A stretch of 64,000 nucleotides of DNA, from NCBI GenBank assembly GCA_026182355.1, contig JAPFBL010001929.1:1411001-1475000 (forward strand). Direction: 5' to 3'. Shown here one piece after another: positions 43,140-55,499 of the stretch (the stretch's first letter is position 1; every line of letters begins with the position of its first letter). The notes under the pieces are model-generated. The model worked only from the letters and a program-made list of their open reading frames with translations. It was not told the origin of the DNA and made no database searches. The DNA comes from Hermatobates lingyangjiaoensis. Taxonomy: Eukaryota > Arthropoda > Insecta > Hemiptera > Hermatobatidae. The position numbers and the translations under genes were made by a program.

Positions 43140-45940
43140 GGAACTTAGCATTAAACAGATGTATGAAACTCAGATAATATATATAATGAACTATTACATT
43201 AAAGGATTAAAACTTTAATTAAAGGATTAAAGGAATAATTTTAGGAATGTAAACTTGAGCACAAATGCTCTGAGGCAGTATTATAAAGACACATTACTTT
43301 CATTAATATTACTTTATTTGGGGAAAATAAATCGAATATTTTAATTTACAGTTTTTGTTAGTTTTAAATATGCTTGATTGTGTATATACTCTGAATTGAT
43401 GAATTGATAATAATATACATTATTTAATAGGTTTTGTCTATCACAAATATTTTACATAATAATTATACTAACTTCAATTAGGTAATTATTGTAAAATAAA
43501 CAACTTTTACTTAATATATTGGTATATAATAAATTATGTACAATTACTGTAGTTTACAGTCAATACAATTATAATATTTTATCAAAAACAAATTTTCTAC
43601 AACTCAACCAACGCTTTATTAACTAAAAAAAAATATTATTTGCAATCTTTCAAGTAAGAGTTTTTATAGAAGTTTAGAAAATAACAAGTTTTAAATTATA
43701 TTCAAAAAGAAAACTATTAATAAATAGATTTATATTATACTTAAACAAAAAAGTGAAATTAATTTATTTCAAATGTGAAGTTTGGAACAAATTAAAGTTT
43801 ATTACATTTGAATAAATTTAATAGACATCTTTTGTTTTTGAGTTTTTCCTTTTGTAATAATAATCCGTATGTGTCCTTTCCTGCTGCTTAGGAGAATGTG
43901 ATTTTAGACATAAGTTATTCAATTTTTATTTTCTTTTTATTGATTGCAAAAATATAAAGTCTGATAACCGCTAATTCTTTATTGAAACTACTGGTCACAT
44001 TTTGTTTATTGCAAAATAATGGACTGATATGATAATAAGTGTAATTTTGATAATTATTAGCATTTTGAATGATCTGTCTACTGTTTAATTTAATGGACCT
44101 AAAATGTAAGAAATCAGAGTTGATTTCTTAACTCATTTCTGAGTTGAGAGAAGAGAGAGAGAGAGTGCGAGAGAGAGAGAGAGGAGAAAGAAATCAGAGA
44201 AAGCCAACTCAGGCAAATAATTAGTAAAAAAAAATTGTCAACAACAGTACAATGTAAAAATAGCTCTGCCTAATTTACAATTAATTAAATAAGAGACTGT
44301 GGAATCTCACACCAATTTTTTTTTAAGATGTTTTCCAGCGTGTGATGGGTGGTTGTATAACAAAAGTTTTGGAATCAATCTACAGGTCTTTTTCCCTATG
44401 ATAGTGAAATATATCACAGTTCACAAATTTAATACAATCATTTAAATGAAAAATGCTGGTAAATTCCAAAGTTTGCTAGCTCACAAGCACATAGTTTGAA
44501 CTTTTACTGAGGATTGAAATAATTCATTATCACTTTAAAAGATTGTCAAATCAATATCAATGTAATTTTTATGCATTTTTGCTCAATTTTCATTAATTGG
44601 TTACGTCACATTACATGATTATTTCAAAAGAACTTTAATGAAATCTGTATATCTTCAGTCATTATTACCCAACTTGGTAAACTTTGCTTATGGACCTAAT
44701 AACAGAATTAACTGAAAGAGGTCAATTCTTTTATAAAATGTTAAATTGTTTTACTCATGTTTTCTCTGTATTAATAAAAATAGATGCAATTCAAATATAA
44801 TAATTTAATATTAAAGAAAAAAATGAAACTAGTAATGTTAATAGTTATATTTATAGAACGAAATATCACAAATATTAGTAAAACTATGTTGTAGTATCAT
44901 TAAAAATTCAGTTTTAAAAATGAATTTTTATCTTTTATATTGTTTGCAACTTTTTATATAAAGATGCAAAATGATTTTAACAACTTTAGAAAAAATCATT
45001 AACATAATATGAATATAACTTCTTATTTAATCAATGTTTCAAAGGAAGTATTAAGAAACTGTTATTATAGAACAATTTTTTGTTTTAAACTACTTTGATA
45101 ATATAACTTGAACTTTTTTTTTAAATTCAGCTCAAATTAAATTTATTATAACTTACAAATAGTTATAAATTGATTATTAAACTTATTGCTGCTATTAATT
45201 TATTTTTGATAAAAAACTAATAATTCTTTAGGTTTCTCATATACATTACACTTGTTCTGTTTAATTAATTTACTTAATTGTCAATTAGTAGTTGATTAAT
45301 TAATTGATATTACTAATTATTAATAGATAACTTAAATGAACAGGACTGGTGTATTGTAATGTTTCTTTCTCATTAAAAGTTTACTATTTTGCCATTTTGT
45401 TTTAATATTTTCACACTTCATTGTTATTACAATGAAACATAGTGAAAATATATCAGATTGTACAATAATATATATAAGATAATTAGTATGTTATTAAAAA
45501 TAAGAATTTATAAATGTGCCATTAATATTATTTTTTTTTATTACTTCCTCTTTTTGTAGGATATAACAATTTAACTACGTTGTTTAATTTCCTGAGTACA
45601 ATATACTAAGGATCTTAGTTCTTGTATTCAATAATGTAATGTATTATTACTATGAACATATAAGAAAGATTACCAAGAAAATGAATATGAGTTTTGAAAA
45701 TTAATTAGAGATTATTTACTCATTTTTAATAACAGATTTTACTTTTTATATTTATAACTTAATTTTATTTCATTATTCTGCAATATTAAAATGTCCTTAT
45801 TATAACAAATTAATCAAAGGAATGTTCTGTGAGAGGATATTTTTGTAGTCATTCAATCTTACTTAACAAATGTACTTGTCTGTTAATAATATTATTATCA
45901 GTTTATAATATAAATATTAATAAAAGTATCGACTGTGAAG
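43140..45940. other. AT-rich DNA with one (GA)n tract
   Basis: Only a purine tract at 44149-44185 (GAGAGAGA with interruptions) stands out. Confidence 0.5.
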
Positions 45941-45954
45941 TAGAAAAAAAATAA

Positions 45955-46132
45955 AACTTTATCAGGACTCGATCTGTTGTTCAGATTCAATTAAACTCTC
46001 ATTGACAACGTTTCGGTTTTTATTTAAGAAATAAGTTTTACCTATGAAAAAAGTTTTAATTAAAAAACCGAAACGTTGACAATGAGAGTTTAATTGAATT
46101 TGAAGAATAGACTGAGTCCTGATAAACTTTTA
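45955..46132. repeat. Foldback repeat, family F HHR-like
   Basis: Arms of about 68 bp (AAACTTTATCAGGACTCGAT and mirror) lie around a 40-bp centre. The plus-arm motif (46037-46090) reads CCTATGAA, stem GUUUU/AAAAC, GAA, ACGU, U; G5 is missing as in the 33.5-kb copies. Confidence 0.65.
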
Positions 46133-46228
46133 TTTTATGATATATAGCTTAATTTTATATAACTCGTTAAAAATAAAACAAAAAAAAATCAAAAAAATGT
46201 TTGTCAGGGAGTATGATATTATCTTTAT

Positions 46229-46423
46229 TTATAGTAGATTTGAGTGTAGACCTCTAAACTCTAAACTGATGTTTAATAATCTGATGTTAATATTAGTTGT
46301 TGTTTCAAAGAACTCACTTAGAGGACTTTCATCTTCATTGTTATTCCATGGAGCGTAAACTGTAGTACCATAAGGTACTGGTTTATTTATAAATAGAGAA
46401 ATTAACAAAGTAATACCTGGCAC
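46229..46423 (-). other. Unassigned ORF, possible exon
   Basis: The minus-strand frame reads VPYGTTVYAPWNNNEDESPL and SEFFETTTNINIRLL, composition unlike neighbouring random frames. A CAG acceptor-like site precedes it (AAATAAACCAG), but no donor is convincing. I do not recognise the protein. Confidence 0.25.
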
Positions 46424-46465
46424 CGTAGTGGCTCGGAGCCGACAGTTTTGCTACCTTTTAAAAGA

Positions 46466-46792
46466 GGGGCCAGGTTATCTCAGTGGTTACCGTATTCGCC
46501 TCTGGGCTGGTAGTCCGGGATTCGATCTCCACCTGCACTTCGATTTATTCACGCGGGAAGTGAATAAATCTGAGTACATCGTCCTTCGTAGAGGACGTTA
46601 AGTCGTAGGTCCCGAGCCTGTACGATGTCAGTTACTCATTAAAGATCCTTACACCGAATGCACTTGAGTTAGGCAATATTTAGGACCCCCAATGTAGAAT
46701 CTGTAGAATTACCGATAAAACAAAAAGCCGGTAAATGGCTGACGTTATTACCCGCTAGAGGATTGGTTTAAACAATAATAAAAAAAATCTTT
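46466..46792 (+). mobile_element. tRNA-derived SINE, full length
   Basis: A box TATCTCAGTGGTTA, B box GGATTCGATCTCC, the full body (CGTCCTTCGTAGAGGACG, GTATGTCAGT-like block, CACTTGAGTTAGGCAATATT), and 3' CGCTAGAGGATTGGTTTAAA with an A-rich tail. Imperfect flanking CTTTTAAA repeats suggest a TSD. This is the longest copy in the window. Confidence 0.85.
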
Positions 46793-46799
46793 TAAAGGA

Positions 46800-48455
46800 A
46801 CAGAGACGACACGATTGTTTAATTCTCGCATGATAATATAGCATGATTACTATGACTCCAACCCTCGACCTTCTGTTCCAATGGTAAGCGCGATGTCACT
46901 AGACTACATTGGACTCCAGATTTAAACATATTGAAGCCTCATATATACATTTTCTTACACAACAAAAATGACAACACTTAAACTAGAACCTAAATATGTT
47001 TGATTACCACCACATATCTACTTAATACACTTCGATTTTTAGATTACATGTTATCTTTAATTTTTTTATTCCTCAGGTTATCCAAAATTGGAATAAAACG
47101 TTATTAGCTGTGATGAATACGTAAATTACGTAGAAAGGTTGGCAAGAAGACATGTAATATAAGTACCAAGAGTTCAGAAAATGTTATATGTATATCATAT
47201 CTAATCCATTGACAGCAAACGATCAATATGTTTGTGTATCTCTCAAGTTTACAGGCAGTGGCACATCTTATATTGAAAAGTAGCATAGGTAAGAGAAAAA
47301 AATTTCAAACATTTAAAGAAATTTTGTAGCAAACGATTTCAGTGGAATACAGAAAACATGTATGACTTTATTAATGACTGATAAAATTATTGATGCACTA
47401 GATGACACTTATTATTAAATATCAATTGTTGAATTACTTTCCTAACATGGTTGTTTGTATATTTGTTATGTAGTTTGTGCATTTCTTTATAAGAGGATGG
47501 TGGTTGGCCTGCTCGGCACACACTCGCTGCCCTTAGTCTGCTGAAGCAGTCATGAGTGGCTAAAGGTTGCACAGGGCCGTCTGCGCAAGGCTCCAGATAA
47601 CTCTTCCAGACGGCTCTGTTTTTGTTGCCTACAGTCTCTACCTGTCTTCTTGCTCTGCCAAACGTCACTTCTTTGTATAGGGCTGTTTACTTTCCTTATT
47701 TTTAGACCTGCAGCAAAACTTCAACTTCTTACTCTAGACAAATTTACAACCAACCATCCTTCAGACACAACCCTAGAGGAATTATATCCAACAACATGAC
47801 CGCAAAAAAATATGAGATACCAACAACTTTACTTCATTATGAATTATAATTATTTAAAAATTAAAGCCTTTATATGCGTTTAAATATAAAATATATAGCA
47901 TTAAAAGAAAACTATATATTATACTCACGAGCTATGCAAGCATTTACTGTGTGATATTTACTCTTGATTAGAAAGAGAAAAAACACTAAGTCTCCACATA
48001 AAATATTTTCTCAATCATCAATACATTTCAAACACTTGAAGTTCAACGATGCGTCAACGTCTGATATATTTGTTTGGAGACTTAGTGTTTCGTATCCTTT
48101 TGTAATCATACTTATTATTGTGTTTCTTATTATTGGATTATTGTAATTCTTAATAATTCAATTATAGAAAAGCGTATGCCTGAATAAGTATTGAATTGAA
48201 TAGTACACTATCTGAAATTATGTATGTTTTCTAAACCTCTCAATATTAGCTTGTTGATATTCCGCATTATAATATTTAATAAAACAAAAGCAGTGGCAAT
48301 GGCAAATCAGATTAGAACTTTGGAACTATCTCTCAAAAGCCAGTTCAACTATGAGTCGGAAATTACTTTCAAATACTGCAAAAACCAGAATTGAGAACTT
48401 GTTTTGAAGAGTGACCGAATCAAGTACTCGTGATTGTCACATCATGTACTAGGGT
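46800..48455. other. No gene supported
   Basis: The only notable part is a less AT-rich block at 47490-47680 with a 93-residue minus-strand frame (47387-47668, ARRQVETVGNKNRAVWKSY...). It is unrecognised and may be transposon debris. Confidence 0.4.
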
Positions 48456-48460
48456 TGTAC

Positions 48461-48737
48461 ATATAGCACATATCAATGATCAAACCACAATATGAAATGG
48501 AAAAACAAGACTAAAATCTTTCAATCGTCACAAGCGGTCTTCGTTCAGAGTCAAAAACCCAACTTTGGGTCAAAAACGGAGTCAATAGAGTCAAAAACTC
48601 AGTTGGGTTTTTGACTCTGACGAAGACCGCTTGTTACGGTTGAAAGGTCTTCGTCTTGTTTTTCCATTTCATATTTTGATTTGATCATTGATTGTTATTT
48701 CACGTGTTTATGAGAAATCTTTTTATATAGCACATAT
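48461..48737. mobile_element. HHR foldback unit, family A, exact 13-bp TSD
   Basis: The unit is 48474-48724 (251 bp). Arms of about 105 bp start CAATGATCAAACCACAATAT and end with the mirror, followed by TTTCACGTGTTTATGAG. The flanks repeat ATATAGCACATAT exactly (48461-48473 and 48725-48737). The left-arm HHR (minus) has an inserted base in CUGAACGA; the right-arm HHR is near intact. It has no coding capacity, so it is a non-autonomous mobile unit. Confidence 0.85.
48611..48660 (+). ncRNA. Hammerhead ribozyme, family A
   Basis: CUGACGA at 48617-48623, extra A, stem II GACCG/CGGUU, GAA, AGGUCU (one change from the AGAUCU palindrome), U at the cleavage position. Stem I GACU/CGUC has its innermost pair changed. 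Confidence 0.7.
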
Positions 48738-48769
48738 GTAGGAAATCATTTCAGTACAGGTTATTGGTA

Positions 48770-49265
48770 TACTCTAGCATTTATGTTGCACTGGTATACT
48801 ATTAATAGCATTTATGTTGCATATATGTATAGTACTAGGCCAATAGCACTGTTATTGCCATAGTTCTGTTATTACTAAAAATCATGTTGAACATATTGTA
48901 AATATGTAGAATAATAGTCCAAAAACACTGTTATTACCATAGTTTTGCTATTATCAGAAATTATGTTGAACATATTGGAAATATGTAGAATATTAGTCCA
49001 AAAGCACTGTTATTACTATAGTTTTGCTATTATCAGAAATCATGTTGAACATATTGGAAATATGTAGAATATTAGTCAACAGCATGATTATTGGTAAAGT
49101 TTTTCAGTGATCAGCACTATTGTTGTATGTGTAGTACGTATATATAGTTATAATCCAATAGCAATAATTATGCTATTACATGAACTCATGTTGTGCATAT
49201 GGTACATAGGTAGAATAATAGTCCAAAGTGCTGTTATTGGCAAAGTTCTGCTGTAAGTAGCACTT
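48770..49265. repeat. 79-bp minisatellite, about five diverged units
   Basis: CACTGTTATT recurs at 48847, 48926 and 49005 (79-bp spacing), and diverged units lie on both sides. Units share ATTATCAGAAAT(C/T)ATG and AACATATTGGAAATATG. Confidence 0.85.
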
Positions 49266-49279
49266 GCTTTTCACCTTGT

Positions 49280-50470
49280 GATCACATTCTGAATAATAGA
49301 GCAGTTTAAGTTCTCTTCTGTTATACTGTTGATATATAATCCTATGTCAAGAGATACTGTTGTTTAATTCAAATTGCTAATTTATTTATATCAGTATAAG
49401 CTAAATAGCTTATAATTAGATTGATTTTGAATTCTAAATAACGACAAGTAATTTCTAAAAATTATTCAAATTTTTTCGATGGTATAAACAAAAATTGAGT
49501 TTTTTTTTGTTTTTCCAGTGTGTTTCAACCAATAAAAAGTTGTAATTTATGTCCTAAGTAGGTAAGTATAACATATTTTCAAACATACCAAAAACCTTCA
49601 ACTATTAATTAAAACTATTCAAGATAACATTATCACTAATTACAACCTCGAATAATTTTTGAAAAAGATCTCTCTTATAATAACTAGAATCTGTTTAATA
49701 AAATATTTTAAAAATTAATAGACGACTAAAATATGTTAATCAACAGGTGTTTGCAGAAAAAGAGCAGTTAATGGGTGGGGGGACGAGTGATTAGGAATAT
49801 TTATGTTGGTTAGGCGGCTCGAGCAGTCACAAAGAGCTCAGCACAAATTATATAAACATCTTTTAATAATCTCAATATCGCGTTTAAATAATTCTTTGAT
49901 GTTCTGGTATGGGAGGCTGCAAATTACTTCCTTGTCTCCCAACTGCTTTATAATAGGACATTTTGTCTTTGCGTTATGTAAACTAATCACTGATAACACT
50001 AAAGTATTTTACATTATAAATCAAATCTATATTATACTAATAGACATAATCATTATATTTATAATTATTTCAGTACTGCAGTGAGACATTACAGTAATAC
50101 AGCTAATACCATCGTAGTAGCAATATTTTTTATTATAAAGTCAACCGTGTCATATATCCTTACAACAATATACAGCCTTGTAAATTTGAGAATCGTACGC
50201 AAGGTTTAGTTTGTACGTGTTTTTGCACTACGCTATAAGTATAAAAGACTGTTCAAGCCACTAATTTTCTTTAGGCACACCTCATTCGTGCCAAAATTAA
50301 AAGTTTACTTGTTACATGCTGGGAATATCTGATGATATATTTTATTTCTTTTCTAATACTATAGTATTAATTTTCTAATTCAAATATGCGTTAAAATTCA
50401 TATCATATTAACGTCTACAGACATTTTTTTGGAGACATTTAATTATATTATTCATAAAAAATGTGTGATT
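49280..50470. other. No gene seen
   Basis: No supported feature. Confidence 0.5.
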
Positions 50471-50479
50471 TTAAGCTTC

Positions 50480-51010
50480 AGATTTTCGTGATAACGAGTA
50501 TTATTGGAATGATACTCAGGAATAATGTAATGATGACATTGATGATAATTATGAATTGACTTATGAAGATAACTAGAATCATGTTTATGATAAAGAATCA
50601 TAATTTACTATGATGAAAATCATATGAACATGAATAAGATATAATGTATGATAATAATAACAATTATGAGAATGTTAGTCAGACTTCATGACGATGAACA
50701 GATTGTGATTATGATGATAAATTATCATTTATGAAGATGAATAAAATAAGCAAGGGATCAGTTATCATATCATGATGACCAAGAATCATATCTATGAAGA
50801 TTAAACATAATTCTTGAAGATAACAATACTCATGTTTAAGCTGAAGGGCATAATTTATAATGAAAAAAATAATCACGTGATTAGTAATCAAATTATTAAT
50901 AATAATTTTTGATAATGACAAGATAATAATATGATTAAAGATGAGGTATAATCCATGAAAATTACAGAAATCATGAACGAAGATCATGGTTTATGATGAT
51001 GACCCTATAA
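50480..51010. repeat. Cryptically simple ATGAT/AATCAT region
   Basis: About 500 bp built from irregular AATCAT, GATGAT and TATGAAGAT words, without a fixed period. It looks like a decayed trinucleotide-rich satellite. Confidence 0.6.
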
Positions 51011-51019
51011 ATTTTATTA

Positions 51020-52555
51020 TTGTTAAATTATTTATTAACAATGTTGTTAACAATTGTTAACATTATTCATTGTTTTAGTGGTAAGCACAATTATTTGGAT
51101 TTTACAGTCACAGTTTGAATTCTCTAACTCTTCATGGTTGCCTTAATTTCGTATTGGTTTATTGTTGAAATGGTTTTAAAACCATAGATATATGAGCAGT
51201 ATTGAAAAGCATAAAATATTTAAAGTCATTAAACTGGACTCAGTGAGTTTGATCAAAACTATCAGCTCATTGCAGAAGTCAGTTAAAGAGCTGATGAAGC
51301 TATAAATTTAAAAGTTCATAACTCTAACTCTTATATATTTCGCTACTGCGCTAATTTCATTTGTTTTCTTTTTAGATCGTCTACAGTCTACAAATTACCA
51401 TAAATAAATGTGAAGAACAGATAACGATTTATTTTACATTTATAAAAACAAAAACTATTTTAAATTGTTGTTTGAAATAAATTTTACAACATATTTTCTA
51501 ACCGACATTAATTGACTTCCTACCGTATGGATTGCCAATAAAATATTATTACATTTTTGAACAGAAAATAAAAACGCAAATTGTATTAAAGGTAAAAGAA
51601 AATTTCATTACTAATGTGAGTAACCACAAATAAGATCTCATGTAAAAGGCTGCAGAAAAATATCATAAAATGAATAACATAATTGGGGTTCGATATGACA
51701 TAAGAGGTGAAAAAAAAACTGTTCTTTTTTTTTAGTCAATCTGACAGTTGTAGATTACACTTTAATGCTAATACAAGCGGCGAAAGCGTGACGAATTTTT
51801 GATCCTGCACATATTAGCAATAGGTGAGTAATATTACCGAAATGAGAGTGAGAGGTGGGGGTTCCAACAGCATGAGGTGTCATGGATCTAAATAGAAACT
51901 CAACCCAATTTTTACTTAACTTTGGTGATCTAATGAAAACAGGCGGCTAACTCCTGCCAAGTTGTCAGTTTTAGATGTATCATTTTATCAATAAATATTC
52001 TGTCTCCCCATCAAAGGGAAAGTGCCTATTAACTAACTCAGTATCGGGCCTTACCTAAGTGTGCATCACTTCTTAAGTATACTTGACAATTGATCAGTCT
52101 TACTCTGTGGTAAGGGTGGAGTAATATAGCTCCTTCTTATCCCTATATAGGCAACCTCCCGAGAAGACACTGCTTCTCATACACTGACACCCAAAAGAGT
52201 TCACTCTTCCGGGGTGAGAAACCACAGTCACCATTAGTCCAACTCAACCGGCAGGTTTCCAAAGTAATCTCGCATGAACTTCCCCGACAGGGATTAAGGA
52301 ATTGCTGCTACCATACTTTAAGTAAACTTGATTACTTAATAAACTTGATTAAGTAAACTTGACCTGTTAACGAATAGCTTGAAGATTCTAATGTTGTTCC
52401 TAATTTGTATATTTATTCCTGACTTTTCCTGTTGTATAATACTTTCTATTATTTGAAATCTAAAGTTGTCTCTTTATTTATAAATTATTTGTGTATTATT
52501 TACCAGCATTTCGCATATAAAATTAGATTTATGGTTTTACATCTAAATTGACAAG
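51020..52555. other. No gene seen
   Basis: A less AT-rich block at 51900-52330 has no recognised frame or repeat. Confidence 0.45.
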
Positions 52556-52564
52556 AGAAACACT

Positions 52565-52985
52565 CGTAAATAGTAAAAAAAAATTATTTTGAAAGGGACA
52601 ATTGTAGATGTGTTTGGTGTGAACTCCTGGTGCCCCTGTCGCAAGGTGCATGGTCAGCCCTCCAGATAAATAACTGGCTGCCATTCTGATACATTACTGC
52701 AGGCATGACAGCTCCTGGTATGGCATATGTACTCATACACCATATTGGCTTCATTAAGTTTAGACTCATTGTTAAACATTCCTCAAATATAGGCTTAAGT
52801 ATCAGGTTACTAAGGACTACTCTATCATCAGGCTTACTACATTTGACATTACTCTTCATCGTATTCTTCAGAATCCTCTCGTCAGTCTTGTGTTCATCCG
52901 TAAATTGGATTCTGTAATATAATGTATAAATGGGATCAGGTGATTCACTTGTATTTTCAGGGGTCAACTAATTCAGTAAATACTT
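52565..52985 (-). pseudogene. Penelope-like element, third lineage, endonuclease region
   Basis: The minus strand first reads YRIQFTDEHKTDERILK and SNVKCSKPDDRVVLSN, the conserved KTDER...P-D-R linker that precedes the endonuclease in some PLEs. After frame changes, a second frame gives CIRMAASYLSGGLTMHLATG and GVHTKHIYNCPF, aligning with the YIG.T...LSRRLTMHL.TGA..HT pattern. Catalytic Tyr and the R-R pair are mutated in this reading. Dead copy; lineage differs from the 8-kb and 18-kb remnants. Confidence 0.65.
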
Positions 52986-53449
52986 GTTTAAAATTCATTC
53001 AGAGTTTTGTTTGAGTTATCATTATTGATTAAAGGCCGTTTGGTGCAGGATATATTCTGTTAAAATAGTGAATGATACCTTGTATGTTTTACAAAAGATC
53101 TGATATTGGCGTCTTTGTATTATCGAAGACATGCACTGTATATTCAGGCATAAGACAGTATTTATCACTTTTCTGTAGACAGAGACTTTTAGTTCGTTTC
53201 TCTGGATGTTAACATTAGTAAACAAATCAACAGTAATAGAAAAAATGTCATTAGACAAAATTATCTTTTAACTACCCTTCCCCAGGGCTACCTCACATGA
53301 CCTAAATTCCTAACTTATATGGTTAGTCTTCTACTCCTTAAATTGGGTATGTCATTCATTTTTCATTTTATTTTATACAATTCCTGCTGTTTTATGTCAT
53401 ACTTAATTATGGTTTTTCTAACTTTTAACTTATAATTTATATTGTAGAA

Positions 53450-53495
53450 GTTTACCTGACGATGTAAACGAAGTGTTCGAAACGAGTAGATAAAA
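53450..53495 (+). ncRNA. Hammerhead-like motif, weak
   Basis: CUGACGA, extra U, imperfect stem GUAAAC/GUGUUC (4 of 6 pairs), GAA, ACGA. Stem III is not palindromic. It resembles the 54.2-kb motif in its GUGUUCGAAAC block. Confidence 0.3.
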
Positions 53496-53534
53496 AAAAG
53501 CTTCTTTTTTATGAATGGAGAATTTAATCTGAAG

Positions 53535-53645
53535 ATGACGTACTCAGATATATTCACCTTCCGCATGAATAATTCTGGGATCAAACCCCAGACTACCAGC
53601 CCAGAGGAGAGTATTTTAACCACTGAGCTAACCTGGCCCTCTATG
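53535..53645 (-). mobile_element. SINE head fragment
   Basis: Complement of the tRNA-like head: GGGATCAAACCCCAG (B box) and CACTGAGCTAACCTGGCC (A box). It shares the extra 5' flank TATGGCATACTTAGTA with the copy at 55155. Confidence 0.7.
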
Positions 53646-54112
53646 GCATACTTAGTAGCTAACCAAAATGAATGTTGTTTAGAAAAATATGTTGTAAAAT
53701 TTATGTCAAACGACAATTTAAAATAGTCTTAAAATCCATTTACCCCAGTATAGCAAAAATGTGTTTTAAGCAAATTCATGAGAAGTCTGGTGTGATATTA
53801 AATAGTGTATAGAAACTATTATAAACATTACTGTCTAACATAATTTCTACTGTGATAGTAAAACTGTTAAATCAAATACATTATAGTATTTGTGTTGTTA
53901 TTTAGGTAAAATTCTAACCTAACTAGGTACTTTTTTGAGAAAGCAGATTTATTTAGTGATTGGCTTGATTAAAAAAGACCTCTTTATTTCTCCTATTTAG
54001 CTAATGAAGAGCTAAAATGGGTATAGGTCTAGAATGGTGGATTTATGTGATTTTCTAATTCTATAGTAGTGCAATCAGTTATTATGTGGTATTTACTCAT
54101 TGTAGAGTAAAA

Positions 54113-54314
54113 AGCTAATGAAATAGTCTCCACATAATAGAAATTTAATAGCATAAACAATGTGTTTCGAACACGTAGTGTTCTTTTTCAGGCATTAAGT
54201 AAGGGTACCACAGTTGTGCCACAGACACTCACCCTTACTTAATGCCTGAAGAAGAACACCATTAAATACCATTAAATTTCTATATGTGGAAACTACCTTA
54301 TTAGCTTTTTACCC
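54113..54314. repeat. Foldback repeat with one HHR-like arm
   Basis: Arms (CATTAAGTAAGGGT and its mirror ACCCTTACTTAATG at the core, continuing outward with gaps) flank a 24-bp spacer. The minus-strand left arm has CUGAAAA, A, perfect stem II GAACAC/GUGUUC with UAC loop, GAA. G8 is changed. The right arm keeps CUGAAGA but has lost the second half. Confidence 0.6.
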
Positions 54315-54329
54315 GAAAACGATTATGTG

Positions 54330-55150
54330 ATTTTATACACGAAATGGTTTTGTAATTCGATATACAAAATTATCAAATTCATTTTAAAAATTAATTATTT
54401 CATTATAATGATTTATTATAGCATATGGATGAAACTGTTTCATACTGTCTTTTGAAGTTGTGAGAGACGCCAGTTGACCGCTATATGTCACTTATAGACA
54501 AGATTAACAGTCAAGGCCACCCGTTTAGCAGGCCTGTCATACAGGCTCTATACCAGAGGTCTGCAAACATTTCTAGTCAACCACTCCTAGATAAGTTCAA
54601 AAGGAATATTAAATGATTTTAGCATTACCATTCTTCACCAGTTAAGACAACTGCATGCAAAACAAGACTAGACTTCAAAATCACTGATCTAATAAAATAA
54701 AATAAATACAAATAATGAGTAATATAATACAACTAAATAATAAAATAAATAAACATAAATTATATAAATTAAAATTAAACAAAATAAATTTACAAATAAT
54801 ATAAATAAATAATAAATAAAATACAGTAAAGTAAAATAATAAAAATAAAATAACCATTTTAATTCAAAATGTTAAGTAAAAACTACAATTATAATTAAAT
54901 ATTTTTAATGAATGTTTTAATTAATGGCTGATTAATATTTAACCAGACGGATGTAGTTGATAAGCAACCACAAGACCACTGAGTCTTGCTTGATCTGACT
55001 TGATGTCTTGACCAGGATTTATGTTCGAAATCACCACATTTCGGCACCTTAGTCTATTTTTTCTGTTTTTAAAATTTTGTTTACATGGCTAAAACTAGCT
55101 TCAGCCATGTTTGGAGATAGGAGCTCAAGTAGAAAAGGTTCAACTGCTCC
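54330..55150. other. AT-rich DNA, no gene seen
   Basis: Includes an AAATAAAT-type simple tract at 54690-54860. Confidence 0.5.
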
Positions 55151-55154
55151 TCTG

Positions 55155-55490
55155 AGCATTGCATACTTTTTTTTATTGTATAACCGATCCACTAGCGGGT
55201 GATAATTTCAGCCGTTTAGTGGCTTTTCTTTGTTCGGTGATTCTACCAGATTCTATATTTGGGAGTACTAAATTTTGCCTAACTCAAGGTAATTTCGAGT
55301 AGGAATCTTTAACGAGTACCTGACATCGTACAGGCTAAGGGACCGACGGCTTAACGTCCTCTCCTAGGGACGGCGTACTCAGATTTATTCACCTCCTGTG
55401 TGAATAAATCGAGAGCCAGGTAGGGATTGAACCCCGGACTACTAGCTCTGAGGCGAGTACGCTAACTACTGAGCTAACCTGGCCCGCTAT
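55155..55490 (-). mobile_element. tRNA-derived SINE, near full length
   Basis: T-run tail at 55168, CCGATCCACTAGCGGG, the CAGCCGTTTAGTGGC block, the whole body, then B box GGGATTGAACCCCGG and A box ACTGAGCTAACCTGG. It ends at GGCCCGCTATGGCGTACTTAG, like the 53.6-kb fragment. Confidence 0.85.
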
Positions 55491-55499
55491 GGCGTACTT

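Noticed and set aside
46229..46377. Laminin N-terminal-like exon
   Set aside because: A loose match to an LxEFxxxTNI pattern was considered, but it is too short and no donor site supports it; kept only as an unassigned ORF.
47387..47668. 93-residue minus-strand ORF as a host gene
   Set aside because: No domain, start context or splice signal; could be transposon debris.
50709..50987. 92-residue minus-strand ORF
   Set aside because: Falls inside the cryptically simple ATGAT region and is explained by it.
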